From the NCBI GenBank assembly GCA_034509425.1, contig JAVTVJ010000667.1, positions 124,001-188,000 on the forward strand: a DNA stretch of 64,000 bases, written 5' to 3'. Shown here one piece after another: positions 35,314 to 48,900 of this stretch. Made by a program: the position numbers and the translations under genes. The notes beneath the pieces are model-generated. The model did no database searches, had not been told where the DNA came from, and worked only from the letters and a program-made list of their open reading frames with translations. Position 1 is the stretch's first letter. Every line of letters starts with the position of its first letter. Origin of the DNA: Eopsaltria australis. Lineage: Eukaryota > Chordata > Aves > Passeriformes > Petroicidae.

Positions 35314-38300
35314 TACCTTTATCTTAAAATTAACTATTTACAGAACATGTTATTTTCAGAGTTTGAAGTCAGAATCAATTAAATTTGAGGTTCCTCATAG
35401 AGCTAAACAGATTTTAGACTGTGAAGACTCTAAGAGGTGTTGGATTTATTCCTTCCTCTGGTCAGAGAAGAACTTTACCACGGCAGACGTCACACTGCAA
35501 ATGCCAAGTTCCCATCTAATTAGGGTATGGTGCTCAATTTACCAGTCACAACTTTCATCAGTCACCTCCTCCTGCTCTGATCTGCCGTAGAGGATCACTT
35601 CTCTCTCTTTCTTCTTTAAAGGAAAAAAATATTATTAGGCTTTGAGGGCTTAAAACTGTTGCTGCCTGCACATCTCTAAAAATAATATAAATCAGTGCCG
35701 AGGGACCACTTGTATTTTGGCTGCATGAGGAACTTTAACAGCAAAAGAAAAAGGGGAAAACTCATCGATGCGTAGATCTCAAAAACTAGGATGCTGTGTC
35801 TGCAGCCTTTCAGAAAGTTCAGAAACCCATTAAAAACTTTATTTTTTATTTTCTTTCCTTTGGCTTTTTCTTTCTGGCAAGTTATTCAGCCTTAACATGG
35901 CTCTCATTCACGCTTCTAACCAGGCTTGTAATACAGCAAACAGGATCATCTCAATCTGACTGCTACTCTAGAAATAGGTATGAGGCAATTGCAGGAAGAG
36001 AGATGCAAGGGTTTAATTATTCTTTGGTCTCTGATTTTGCAGTTATAACTTACAATCTCAGATACAGATAGCAGTAGTAGCACCAACAAGCAATGGGGGC
36101 AGGGGGTATAACTGTGATATCAGCATGTGACAAGGAGTTCCAGAAAGGCAGGTTAAGTGGTAGAAAGGCAGAAGAAAGTCAGCCAGCATCACCAGGACAT
36201 GAAGAGTTAAACAGAGGTCCATTTGTTTCACATTTGAACTTCTTGCATTTTATCCGTAGTTGATGTGGCCTTTGCAATTCACCTGGAAGAACTGAAAGGC
36301 TCTTCCAGGCGTCTTCTTTACAGACTCATTTGTAAACACACATTTAAAAATTTCACGCTGTTAATGATTCCCTTGATAAGCTGCTTGCTGAGGCAGCAGA
36401 GGATATTTAATGAATTTGAGCTACTCCTCTATCCAACTCCATCCTCTTCCTCAGATGAAATATCAGCATTCAGAATCAGATATGACCCATGATCTGGGTC
36501 TATTAGAGACAATTGTTGAGCCAAGTTCTCCCCTGTTGCCATACCAACTGCAGCAGAGGAATGAATATTCTTAACATGAACCCGTCCATCTAGCTGTTAA
36601 AGCACAGAAGATACGCTTTCACACATAAACTTGAGATGGAGAAACAGTGATGAAAGCTAAATTATCCTTGAAGGCCATATAGCCAAAACCAGAAGGATGA
36701 AGAACAATACTAAGGTTGTCCCAACTCCCTGTCCTGTCTCTTACCTACAAGACTGCTGACTGGATTTAGAGATTGAAGCTACTCACAGAGCTCCTCAGGG
36801 CTGTCTTAACCACAATTCTTGAACATCTTTCCTCCTGGCTCCTTGAACATCCCCCCTTCATCCTTTTTTCAAATGCACCGACCATAAATCTGTTTAAGTA
36901 ACATGATAATGACCAAAGGAATGGTTATGATGTCACTAAAATGAGCTATATGTAATCAACCTAGTGTATTATTGGGAGCAGACAAGACAAGGAGATGGGA
37001 GAAAAGAAAAGGAGGAAAAGTGCTTTGAGTTAAATACCGATGTTTATTAGCTACCTTCTCAGAGGTGCTACTTTAAAGGTAACTGATCTGTTCCCTTGGA
37101 GTTATTTTGCCCCTTCACCTTCTGTGTCTAGTGTATTAGAAGTATAATTTTGATAGCAGAAGTATTCTCCCCACACTCCCTTTGGTTTACACTAGACTGT
37201 TTGATCTGTTTCACTGACATAGCACAATGGAGATGCTGCTAAGAGATACTAAAGTCAGGAATTATCAGCTCAGTAGCGTAATATTATTTCAATCTCATCC
37301 TCAATAGATTGTCTGCATAGTGACATGCTGCCAAGGTGAAATGAATGAATGAACCTGGGGAGGTTCACTGCATGATGAGCACAGGAAATGAAACAAAGGG
37401 CAAAGAAATCCAATGTTAAGGAGGAACAGGGACATGAGATTTGGAAGAGTTGCCTTCACTGTTCTGCTAGAAATTGACCTAGTGGTGGCACATGGTTAGA
37501 CTTGTGTCTGGAGGGCACATGGCAGGAGTTTAAATTCTTCTTGAATAGTGGAAATGGTCTGCTGTGGTTATGTGGATGAATTAATGAGAGAAAAGTAATA
37601 GCCCCTTTTCTGCTGTAAACTATTACTTTAAAGATCTGAGCTTGATTCAAGGGAAACAAAACTGAATGGAACCCTAGACACAACCCTCCAACTGTGGAAT
37701 TGCACCAAATACCAAATAATCAATGTTTAAATGTGGGATATTATTGAATGTCCTAAGCTGGTATCTGGGAGATAAAAGTGAGTTTGTGCCACAATCTTTC
37801 TTCATTCCTTAGACAATTCATGTAACCCATTTTATTTTTCTCATTTCACTATCTGTTCCTTGGGGTTGGACCCCAGTTCCTTCCCTAGTGAGACTGGGAT
37901 ATTTCTTAACATTTACCAGACATTTCCAAATATTATAGGAGACTAGGTCCTTATGAACAAAAGCAGGGTCTGGCTGAATGATGGGATCAGAACCCCAGAG
38001 AGGGGCAGTTGTTGGTGAGGCACTGCCTAATCAGCTCAGCTGAAGAGTGGTCATGATAATTTTGTTATCTCAACCTGTTCGCTGAAGAAATTGTATAGTA
38101 CTGCCATGGAGATCCCTAAGCAGTTCTGACTTAATCTAAAATTATAAATCTGGCTTCAAGGGGAAGGAACACAGTCTGTGGCTGTCCTTCAACTTTTGAA
38201 CTGAGCTGATTTTGGATAAATTAAGCAGTGGAAGTAAAAAATACTCAGATATATTCTGCTTTAATATGAATTTTGGAAACAGGTAAAATGGTGAGGAAAA

Positions 38301-41259
38301 GGCACTACCACTGCTTCCACTGAAGAAAGAGCTAATTGATGTTGTCCTTTATTAGACATCAGAGAACCCAGTCACAAGCGAGCCATTGGCAAACAGTCCT
38401 CATTAATTTCGCAAAGTCTGAAATAACTTGTTCCTATTTAGGAACTAGGTTAAAATATTGAGGAAGCAGCTTCCAGCTCTATCAGTAAACTGAAGTACAC
38501 TACAGAAAATTAACAGCATTAGCAATCAACCTTTTGAAAATGACCAGCATAGACAACTGATTTTATGGTCTTCTAGGCAGCACCTCAAGACTGGCTTTGC
38601 ATATATACTTGATTGTGCATTGTGATGGATTTAGGCTGATTCTCACTTCAAAGTATTTCCAACTTTCCCTCTGCCTGTCCCACACTTTATGCCTCTTAGC
38701 ACAATTCTCACAGCCCACTAGAAAGAGTTGTCCATTCAACTTCAGGTTGCTGCACTCAACGATGATTGGTTCAAGCTAGTCCCATTTCCCTTGTTTTCAC
38801 AGTCCACTCTGTGCACTTGCTGTCTTCAGTTCAAAACACTCACCAATCTGCACACCCTAGGCTTGCTGCTGAAATCTGGCAGGAATAACACGTTAAAGAT
38901 GCACGTAGTGGAACCTGCACCCTGGGAAATGCCAGCTGGTTCTTCATCCACTGCAGGCAGAGAAATCAGCCAAGAAAGGACCCACTTTCCTGATTAGGTC
39001 TGTATGAGTTGCTCTACAAGCTTCAGACAAGAATGCCTTACTCTTGTAACTCATCCAAAACGAAGCAAACGAACAACACAGAAGGTGTTCAACTCCACAC
39101 ACACTTTTGCATCAATGGGGGACTGTTCAGAAAATTCAGATTAATATTTTCGTTTTGTCACAGCTGTACAACCAGTGAATATCTCAAACTGCTCCCCAAG
39201 CCTCATGAAAAACTAGTAGTTACTTCACTTGCAATTAATGGTTGGAGATGAAGCAAAGACAGAAGCAAAGCTACTCGTGCTCTGTAGCATGAGGATGATG
39301 GTCCTGAGTCACAAATATCTGAGACTGCAAAAGGAACATGTAGATGTAAAATTTTCTTTTTTTTTGTCCTACAGCAACTTCCTTCAGCTGCTTGCAAATG
39401 GAATGTGTTCAGACAAAAAATATAAGCAGAGTCTGAAGATAGCTAGAGGATCTATCAGAATTATCTGTGGGACACCACAGTTCCATATGGGTGTTCATGC
39501 CTTCCCTGATCATCCCTTCATCTATTTCTACACCAGTTTTTCCTCTAAAAGAGAAGTGTTGCCAGCAATGAGAGTTCTACCCAATGACAAATTTTTGAGG
39601 GTTTAACATGTTTTAATGATTATTTAGAGTAACTTTGAGATCTCTCTTATTTACTGTCCAGAAGGAGAATGGTGGGGTGGGTAAATCCACCCACATGAGA
39701 GAGATTGAGTGCTGCCCAAAGCTCATTGCATTTGCCTAGATGAAAGAAAGCCTTTTACCTGCTCTTTTCTTTTGCTGAAGAAGGATTTGAATCTTTCCCT
39801 TCAGTCTTCCTAAATGAGTCCCCCAATGACAGAACTTTCATGCCTGCACCCCCTTTCCCTACAAATGTTTCATTATTTATAGAAGATAAAACTGTTCCAA
39901 CTGTAAGGACTGACAGGTTAAGGTACACAGGATGTTAAAGCCTCAGGCAAAAGTTTCTGTCTTGTCTGCTATCCAGGCTTGAACCCAGAGATCTCATATG
40001 AGTACCTTAACTGTCTGTCTATTCAAGGTCTCCCTGACTGCCATCCATTTTTTCTGGAATGAATAAAAGCAAACTAGACATCAGACACCAAATATGAAAA
40101 TCCCAGGGGATTTAAAAACAAAGCAATACCTGATTGATTTTAGACATTTTCTTCTCTGTGTTATTGGGAGGATAGAAGGAGGAGCTTTTTAATCAATCCT
40201 ATTGACAGAAAATTAAAACTGTAAAAAGAATTCAATAGCAAAGACTTTAAAATGCATGCACATATTTTACCTTACAGAATACACACCGGCTTCAATAATT
40301 TATGTCTCTAGAATTGTTTTTATTTATGTTAAACTCTTCAAAGTTTGAAAGGACTTTTTCTTAAATCAAATGGTGTAAACACTTTTAAGTTTTATAGATA
40401 TTTTCCATATAGTTAAAGGACAGATTTCAGGGGTTTAAACCTCTAAAGTCTGTGGAGACTTGCCAATGGGAGCTATTTTTGTTCTTCTAGAGCTAGTCCA
40501 AAATAAGAAGGACTAGACTAAGACTGTGCTACTTTGTTCATTTTTGTTGCCTGCTGAATTATTGATGCAGAGATGGAAAAGACTAAGGAGTGGTGAGTTA
40601 AACAGGGACATATCAGTTGGTCCTGCTCTCTTGCAGCATGTCCTTCTGTCTAGGAATTTCAGCATCAGTCACATACTTTCAAAGAGTTTTAGAGATCTAG
40701 TCAAGGACACCCTACCACTGGATAATAAAAAATAAAAGCCACCACTATTCAGCACTTTTTGTAGACTTCTGGAGTCACAGTACTTCTAGGAAGTCATTGG
40801 GTAAATCAGATTATGTTTCATCTTGCAGACGAAGCAAATACATATTTTCATGCTGACAAAACCAGTTACAATTGGTGATCTGCTGGTGCCTAAAGTACCA
40901 CCTCTTTCTCCAGAATGAGAAATCTTTTCAGGCATGGAAACCTCAGAGGAGAAAATGTTTGCAATTACCTTGACCTTGATCCCTGTAAGGTGAGATAAGG
41001 TCCAAACAACTGGCTTGGGAAAACTGAGGATCATTACTTGGGACTGTACAGAAACATGGGAGATTCCCAATTTCACAGGGCTCAAAGAATTGAAATTCCT
41101 ATTTGAAAGGAGTTATCAGAGAAAAAACAAAGGAACACACAAAAACCAGAAACCTCTCAAAAGCAACTTCTCAAAGAAAAAACTTCCTTGACAAGGTGAG
41201 TTGGACATTGGTGAGCTGGATGAGGGTGGTTTGAAGAAGAGTCTGCTGCCAGTTGTTGA
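35314..41259. other. Non-coding DNA, no feature recognised
   Basis: A long stretch with no recognisable gene or mobile element. At 35390-35580 there is a repeat-free segment with an AGACGTCA CRE-like word (near 35487) and TCTAATTAGGG that could be regulatory. Other texture is diffuse. Open frames reach 149 codons (35141-35590) and 125 codons (39229-39606) without domains or convincing splice context. Confidence 0.4.
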
Positions 41260-41511
41260 TTGTCTGATGGAGCTGATGGGAACATTGGCTGAGCCTCTGC
41301 CCTCGCCGTGTTCATTAGCATTCACACCATTCACTGGCCACCCCCTTGCACCAAAGACATTTTCTGAGGTTGCTAATTTTCATGAAAGCAAGTGGGGTCA
41401 CTTTCCACCTTTTTTCCTCATCTCGACAAGGCTCGTCCCCTAGAGAGCTGAGAAGAAAGGCGCTTTCTTGTTGTCATCTGTGCAATTATCAGCTTTGAAC
41501 ACGATGGCAAT

Positions 41512-41526
41512 TTGTTGTTGTTGTTG
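41512..41526 (+). repeat. Short TTG trinucleotide run
   Basis: Five TTG units immediately upstream of the SOX-POU site. They also provide repeated TTGTTG cores that resemble weak SOX half-sites. Confidence 0.85.
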
Positions 41527-41531
41527 ATTTC

Positions 41532-41546
41532 CTTTGTTATGCAAAT
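41532..41546 (+). promoter_or_regulatory. SOX2-OCT4-type composite motif
   Basis: The fifteen bases CTTTGTTATGCAAAT equal the standard SOX-POU composite consensus (SOX half CTTTGTT joined without a gap to the POU octamer half ATGCAAAT). The match and spacing are exact. Binding in any tissue is inferred. Confidence 0.6.
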
Positions 41547-41610
41547 GTACCAGCTCATTCTCTGAGTGCTTTTTTCCCCCACACAGCATAAAAAGGAATA
41601 TTACACATTT

Positions 41611-42349
41611 AATTTCATGTTATCATTTGTTTCCCTCTGAGATTTCCTCCAGCCATTTTTTGGTCTTCTTCAGGCTAGTGGGAGCTAAGCAGTGGCATTT
41701 TGAATTCTGACTTTGTCACTTCTATTTACTTTTTATCATAAAGGGGTATTGTCAATAGGTCTTATGTGGCACCTATAAAACCCATTTAGGAATTTAAATC
41801 TCCACTAAAACACAGAATTTATGCTTCCTTTTATGATTTATGAGTAGAAGCCTAAATTCTGCTTTTAATAGTCTACCCATTTATATTCAAAGCAATCAGC
41901 TTACATGCTGCACGAGCCTTAAAATTGTTAGTGCACAACTAAAGAGAATAAAAGCAGGAGGATGTAGACAGAGGCCTAAGCCAGGAAGTTCAGAATAGAA
42001 TTCAAATTAGGACTTCTCCAGGGCTTTAAGATGCTGTATCTCTCTGACACTTATTATGGTTCAACTCCTCTATGCATCCTGTATTTCACCCTTTGGGAAG
42101 AAAAACAATATTTGAAATCAAGAAGCAGGAATATCTTTTTTTCGTCTTCTTTTTTATTTTTTGATCACATAACCAAACCTCAGCTGGTTCACTCACAAGT
42201 ATAAATCACTCAAGAAGTTGAACTCTTCTCTGACTCAATTGTTCAAAACTTACCAGTCCATACAGCTAAGGTGATAAGTGGCCAAAAGCAAATTTTTGTA
42301 ATGCTAACTGTTCTTATTCATTTTCAGACAAATTTAATGGTTGTAATTC
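41611..42349. other. Non-coding DNA, no feature recognised
   Basis: AT-rich with no gene, repeat family or clear motif cluster. Confidence 0.5.
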
Positions 42350-42365
42350 TTTTTTTTTTTTTTTT
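42350..42365 (-). repeat. Poly-T tract
   Basis: Run of about sixteen T. No retroposon body recognised on either side. Confidence 0.9.
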
Positions 42366-44188
42366 GTAATCAAAGTGAGTAATAACACTTGTCTGTAAAA
42401 ATGCTTAGAACAAATGAAAGAGACTGATGAGCACTTAGGTGTTTTCAAGTTTTTTGATTAATTGAATTTCTTTCCTCTGAATTTTGAGAAAGAGTAAGTG
42501 GAACAGGACAAAGCTCTTACCTCGTCTGGCCAATTACTGGTAATTTGTACCTATCAATAACTGCAGATTCATATCTCTTCATTTACATATTTGGAAGGCT
42601 ATTTGTTGGATGTCAGTTTAATTTGTCTTTCTTTTGATCTCACTGGAATAAATCTAAAAGTCTTCAGATAAATGAATGACTCTGGAGTACCACAATCATA
42701 ACAAAAATTATAACGTGTCTAAGACATGGAAAAATAACCCATACCTCTTAAGGGTTAAAGTATTAACCCAAAATTTTTTCCTGCAACCTGACATCTTTTG
42801 CTCTCATGTTATCATCATTGCATGCAGAGGCAATCTCAGAAATCGTACATCAAAAATGGGACTCAGAAGTTATCTATTTATGACAGAATATCTTTTGCTG
42901 ATGAACTCTGTTGCAAATGATTTTATGCCTGGTGGGTTTTAAAGGAGTTCACACAGATCATTATTGAGGTTCTGAGGAATGAATATGAGAGAGGATGCAT
43001 CAAAACGTGGCCAGTTTAAAAATATCTTCTACTATAAGTATTAGTGCTGTCTATTGATGAGCATTGTAGTGTGCACAGCAAGCTTTACCTTCACTGTAGA
43101 TTTAGCAACATGCTATGCTGGAGCTGAAATAGGTTTCTTGATGCAGCTGTTGTTCATCCAGTTAGCATACATAACAGTCTGGTCTGTCTCCCAGGCTGAA
43201 GTACGAAAAGCAGAAGCACGTAGCAAGATCGTCCCCTAAGTTCTTTTTAAACTCTCTGCATTTCAGGACATTCCAAGAAAATATTCAGAAACTGCATGTG
43301 GAATATCATGCAGTCAGTCAGGATCCCTTGTGCTATTTACCTGCACAATACTATTTGTGTTTTGTTATTAAGAGTGAGCATCAAGGTATATGGTGAAACT
43401 AACGTATTGTTTCGTTCACAGCATTTTATGCCTTTGTTTAAGGTGAATTTGGTTTGGTTTTGGGTTTTTTTTTTTTTCTATCTTCTTGGGAAGAAATGTA
43501 GAACTCAACATTTTTCATATGTATTTTCATACAGAAGTTCTAGTGGATGTAGACCACAAGAGGCTTTTAGGTATTCTTCTTCCTTAGGTGTGGTGATGGT
43601 TCATGTACCAGGTGGATGAGCCTTACATTTCTGGCGAGACAGAGGGAGCACAGTGACGAGTCTTACTCCTTAAGGGCAGCCCAGAATTAACTTTCCTCTT
43701 AAAGAAAAGGATAATGAGTTTATCTGTAATGAGTTTACTCAGATAATTTCTTTAATAGATACTGGCTTACCACGTCCATTGCTCTGCAGACCCCAGTCAG
43801 GCTCTTCTCCACACCTGCAGTGGGACAAGGGTGTGGTTCACTCCTTCCAGGACTCACAAAGCCTTAGACAAGGTTAGAATTTTACCCATTTCTCACTCCC
43901 AGACATGTCCTGGGTAGCAAAAATAAGTCATAACTTCTACCCTCTTTTTAGAAAGAAGACATTTCTCACAGCATAATCAGGACTTCCCTGGTGAATCTGT
44001 ACTTTGGATCTATATGCTCACTCTTCCAATTATGAGTGCTATGATAAAATGTCTTCACAAAGGACAAACTATTTCCATAGCATCAGTCAGTATCATTTAG
44101 AGTTCAGTGTCCTTGCTGACTAGGTTTATAAAAATGACATCTACATCCCAAACTCTTGAAGCAGAAGTAGCTGCCTCTGAGAACAGTC
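42366..44188. other. Non-coding DNA, no feature recognised
   Basis: No gene recognised. A T-run lies near 43466-43478. A segment at 43620-43790 with ACTCAGATAATTTC and TTACCACGTCC is repeat-free but undistinguished. Confidence 0.45.
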
Positions 44189-44209
44189 TTTTTTTTTTTT
44201 TTTTTTTTT
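44189..44209 (-). repeat. Poly-T tract
   Basis: Uninterrupted run of twenty-one T, the longest homopolymer seen here, likely length-variable. No retroposon body recognised next to it. Confidence 0.95.
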
Positions 44210-44889
44210 AGTATATTATGCTCACAGTGATAAACAAAGCCTCTTTTGAAATATTCATGCTACTGGCCCACCTGGGGTATAAAATATCCAGAAGGTAAAT
44301 AATGAGCTAAGGCTTCACAAAATACATCCCCAGACAAAATGGATCACACCAACTGCTTCCAAAGTCCCAGAAAAATAAGTCCCTTAAACTTGTTCCTGCC
44401 TTGGATAACGATGTGTTTTTGGGAGCAGATGATTTCACCCAGTGTTGGAGGAGATTGTAGATCTTTGGAGTTATAATATTTTAGGGGCATATAACCATGA
44501 AATATTTTCTATATAGACCACAGTTAGTTCTGACTAAGCAGTTGCTTTACCATAGTGCTGAGCTTGGCCTTGTATTCCCTAATTTTTGCTATAGCAATTG
44601 AGCTTGGAGCAAACTCTTGATCAAAAATTGCTTACATGGCTTATTTTCAGAACTAACGTGTGTAGGGCCTGTCATAGAATAGGTCATGGATGTCATGTCT
44701 ACTATCAAACTAGTGCATAGATGTAAGAAAAATAAGAAATGACCAATTTTTCACCAGTCTTCAGCCTTCAGCAGAGATCCTATTCAAGGCAAGCAAGCAA
44801 AACCAGCCTCTAGCTGCAAACTATTCCTTTTGTAGTCCCATGGCTCATCCTATTGGTCTCCATTTTACAGACATACTGTCGGTGAACAG
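44210..44889. other. Non-coding DNA, no feature recognised
   Basis: AT-rich. No gene or repeat family recognised before the LINE that follows. Confidence 0.45.
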
Positions 44890-45975
44890 CAAGTCCCTTT
44901 ATAAACCAGCTGATAATGTCCTTCCACACAATCTCCTGTGGTAACAAATTCCAGTGGTTCACCACTTACTTCATACAGAAGCTTTTCCTTTTGTCAGTTT
45001 TAAACAAACCTAGCGCTACATTCATTGTTTCCTTACTTCTATTATCGCATGATGTGTTGAACAACATTTCCACATTCGGCTCACCCAGTGCTTTCACCTT
45101 TTGTAAATCTTTATTGTATCACACCTCAGATTCCTGAATTGTCCTAGCCTTTCAATTTCCCTTCCAGAAGAAGATACCCCATCACCCTGACCACAATACT
45201 TGCCCTTCATTTCACCTTCTTTAACTTCAGTATGTTGGCCCTGGGGTGTATAAGTCAGAAAAGCACACAAACATGCTCAACGTATGGGTGCAGAAAGCCT
45301 TTTAGATACAAAACTACGTATCCTATCTTGCTATCCACACCTTCATGATGGTACCCAGAATCTCATTGGCTTTTTCAGCTGCCACTGCACATTGAGTCAA
45401 AGATTTCTGACACTTCCAACATGAAGCCAAAGTTTCTTACCTGAAATATTATAGCCAGTTTCATGTTCAGCTTTATGAACCTTCAGCGATTGTTTAGGGC
45501 TTTTTTTTTTTCTTACTTGGGTTAGTTTAGGTTTATCCACATCAGAGTTTATTTGTCAACCATTTGTACACTTTTATGAGATCTCCCTGTCAACAGAAAG
45601 GTGGTTATCATATCTACAAAGCTGGATATTCCTCTGTTTATTTTTTCTACAGGTCATGGACAAAGATGTTGAATAAAATTGCTTCCAGGACCAATCCCTA
45701 TTGACTTGTCTCTTGAAAAAGTTTCTTCTCTTTAATATTCCTTGCTTTTCATCCATTCATTTACAGTTCCCCTGCTAGAACTTCAGCAGATTATTGAGGT
45801 GGGCTTTCCCTTTGCAGAAGCCACGCTGCCCAAGAGAAAATATAGTTCATGTACTGTATATGATTTTATTGTTTATTATAGGCTCTGTCATCTTTCAAGG
45901 GATGGAAGTCAGACTCACCAGTCTGTAGTTCCCAAGATTTTCCCTAGAGTCCTATACACTCTGAGTGAGGTCAGT
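44890..45975 (-). mobile_element. Ancient CR1/L3-type LINE, antisense, ORF2 pseudogene
   Basis: Read on the - strand, this is the reverse-transcriptase and C-terminal part of a CR1-superfamily ORF2, broken by stops and frameshifts. At 45933-45778 one frame gives GNYRLVSLTSIP, a stop, and later QRGFCKGKAHLNNLLKF, the usual fingers region (NYRPVSLTS...QHGFxKGKSCLTNLL). At 45688-45650 it gives LEAILFNIFVHDL, matching VLGPxLFNIFINDL. The catalytic FADD box is degraded to FVDM at 45620-45609. At 45397-45341 TQCAVAAEKANEILGTIMK matches the conserved C-terminal segment. The leftmost part (44910-45130) also follows known CR1 relatives. It is far more diverged than the three short avian CR1 pieces. 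The RT is not functional. Confidence 0.85.
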
Positions 45976-48900
45976 CTGTGATTAGAAGTTATAGCCTGTC
46001 AGTATTGGTTTTGATAGCTCGGTTAGGAATCTCCTCCCATGGACTTTCTTGCACAGTTAGTCCCCAAAACAGAGCGAGAAAAATGTGCTTCCATTTGAAA
46101 AAAACCTGATATTTCAGTCTTCCCCAATTTATTTTTGAATGAGTGAAATTAAAAGCTAACACTGATTTTATTATAAAAATAGAGTGGAACAAATGTAAGT
46201 TTGTGCCTTAAAAAAGGTAGAGGGAGGGACACAACAAAAATATACAAAAGGTCCCTTCTCTCACTACAGTAGAACATAATGTAAGAATTTACTCATGGGG
46301 GTGGTTTTTTTTGGCTTTGTAGAATTAGGATGTCATTCCTTATTCTGTTTCTGCTTTAGAAATAGCATATCTAGGAGTTTCAGACTCTTAACACAAACAC
46401 AAGCTCTGTAATAAGAAAATGTGAAATATTAATGAATCTTTTCAACTGATTACTACTACAGGGATGACGAGCTAGGACAGTCCAGCAAGGCAGAGATATA
46501 CCAGTCCTTTGCTAAGTGTCTCATTTTGCTGATTCAAATGTCTCTGTAGTCAGGGTTGTTTGAACAGAATCAAATTTACTTGTAATGAGCCATATAGTGA
46601 TTCTCTTGTCTTTTTTTTCCCCTTTTTTTATCCTTTTGTCTTCACATTAATTTCTGCAAAATAGCACATCTGATTTTGTAATGCGCTAAGCAACTGTTTC
46701 TCAATTACACCAAATTTTACTGCTCCTCAGTTGACTTTTAAAGACATGGCAACTTCAATATTATCAAAGGTTCTCCTCACAATAAAGTCTACTGTAATTC
46801 TTCACCAGTTTCATAAAAGTTTCAGTACCAAATTACTCCATGAATACTTGAGTAAGTAATACTTCCTACCAGATTCTTAGTGTTGTTTCTAGAACATCAC
46901 AGATCCATGGCAATGAAATCCAAATTGCACACAATGGTAAACAGATAATTGCTGCACACATCTACATTCTTTTTTATAAGTTTTTTCCTCCTAACTTATC
47001 TTTTTTAATGTAGGATTTTGAAAGTGTGTTGCAACTAGCAAGAAATTGTGCATATATCTTTGGACTTGAATAGAAGAGTAGAGGTAAATGGGAGGTCCAA
47101 GGAGAGGAGTGATGAAATAGGAAATACTTTATTTATGAAGAATTTTTTTTAAAAAGTGATATTTGTTCCTTCTTTTGGTTTTCCTGTAACCTGTGTCCTT
47201 TCTAAAGCAGCTCTTTTGGGTCTCTCGTTTTCGTAGACCCTCTCTGTCCATCTGTCACTCAGTGTGTGTCTTTTCCAGGCAGCTCATTCCAGTTTCTAAA
47301 TCTCTCTCTGTCCTGCCCTCAACCCCCTGCCACGATATTTCCATATGTATGAAGAACACAACTTTATTCCTACAGTTTCTCTCTTTCTTCTGCGTTTTGA
47401 GAATCTGGACTGGGAACTTTATTCCTTGCTGAGGGACTTCAAAGCACCGTGAGGTGTTTATATATGAGCCAAGACTCTTACACCCAAATAGTTGAGAAAT
47501 GTGTATGTGAAGGAAGATGGGAGAAAATCCAATATGGTCACAGACCAGAAAGAAAATGTCATCATGTGGGAAAAGATCTCGACATGCCCCTCATTCATGT
47601 TGAGGTCAGTGGAGATAATAGATATTATATATTTAAGTTTCTGTGCATGAGGTGCTACCAAGATTGATGTCTCAGTTCCTGCAGCAGGTGGACAATCCAC
47701 ATGGAGCAGGCTGTACATATAGGAATTGTTTCATCACTTAACAATGGCCATCAATGGCAACAGTCACAGATTACTTTCTTCTCTCTTCATCAGGTATCTC
47801 TGCCCTGAGTAAAATGAGTTTTCTGCTCAAAGCCAAAGTGTGAGGTGTGTTACTTATAGAGAAGGCTGTCTTGCGCCTTTGAATTTCCTGTTTAAGCTAG
47901 AAGGAAACATTGCCAGCAACCCCAGCAACTTATGCTAGTAATTTTTCAGAGCCACCCACTTTCAAATCTTACACCTTCCTTCTGCTTTTCCTGATATTAA
48001 AATTCTTTCCTATGATAAAACAAAGGAGTGAAAGAACCAGGCATTCTGATTATCTCCAGCAGTATGATGACCTGTGAGTTGACATTGAGGATCAAGGCAA
48101 TATGCACTGGGCTGCAGAATCTTCCCAAACACCAACAGCCATTCATCATCTGTCCTGTAGCAGAAGCACTGGCATGAATCTCCACAGCTGGCTGAATGTG
48201 GTGGTGTACTCAGTTCTGCCTGGTCTTAAATTGATTTTCAACACATCTTTGTGAATCATGGGCAACTGGAGAATCAAAAGTTTCTGTTGAAAACACCAAG
48301 GTGAAGAAACCACATAATTTTTGTTTATTTATTGGAGGACTACATTCAGCAGAGACCCAAGTACTCTAAATTACAGCCTGAGACATGTTTGGAAATAGTT
48401 TACCTTACCTTCCTTGTGGCCTCTTCCTTTTCTGGGACTAAAAAGGACTTGGTGACCAATATCAGTACCTGTGCTGTTGTAGGCGGAAATTAAAATCTTA
48501 TGAAGCTGCCACAGTGAAAGACATTTGTCAGTGAAAATAGAGTATAAGAATGAAGTTTTTTGCTGTTACTGGACACATAACCCACTCAGCTGTCACAGGA
48601 GTAACCAATGCAACGAAGTGAAATTCATCTCCCTCAGCATAAGCTGAATAATGAGAGAGCAGGTTCCTGTGAATTCTTTACATTAAGAGTTAGGTATGAC
48701 CTGTCACAGCTCAGATGGTGTTTTCAGTGCAGCTGAGTTCACATGGTTTTTCAGTGCTGAGACACTTCCTAGAATATGTCAGGAGCTTCCACCATCACAG
48801 CCTGGCTTCAGACATTCCCTGTGGATGTCTGTCAACTCCTTCTATGGCCATGCAGGCTTTATTTAAGGCCTTTGCAGTGATGACAGTGCTGATGACCATT

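Larger units (their letters stand above)
41260..41610. promoter_or_regulatory. Candidate enhancer carrying a SOX-POU composite site
   Basis: This is the best regulatory candidate in the window. A repeat-poor block of about 350 bases retains CpGs (CTCGCCGTG, TCTCGACAAGG, CTCGTCCCC, AAGGCGCTT, AACACGATGG). It carries TTCATTAGCATTC, GCTAATTTTCATG, TGTCATCTGTGC (E-box CATCTG), GCAATTATC and a full SOX-POU composite. SOX2 with POU5F1 in pluripotent cells, or with POU3F factors in neural progenitors, binds such sites in known vertebrate enhancers. Which gene it would control cannot be told from the window. Confidence 0.4.

Noticed and set aside
37740..37870. Possible MIR-like fragment
   Set aside because: Only loose word similarity, and the order of MIR landmarks is not convincing.
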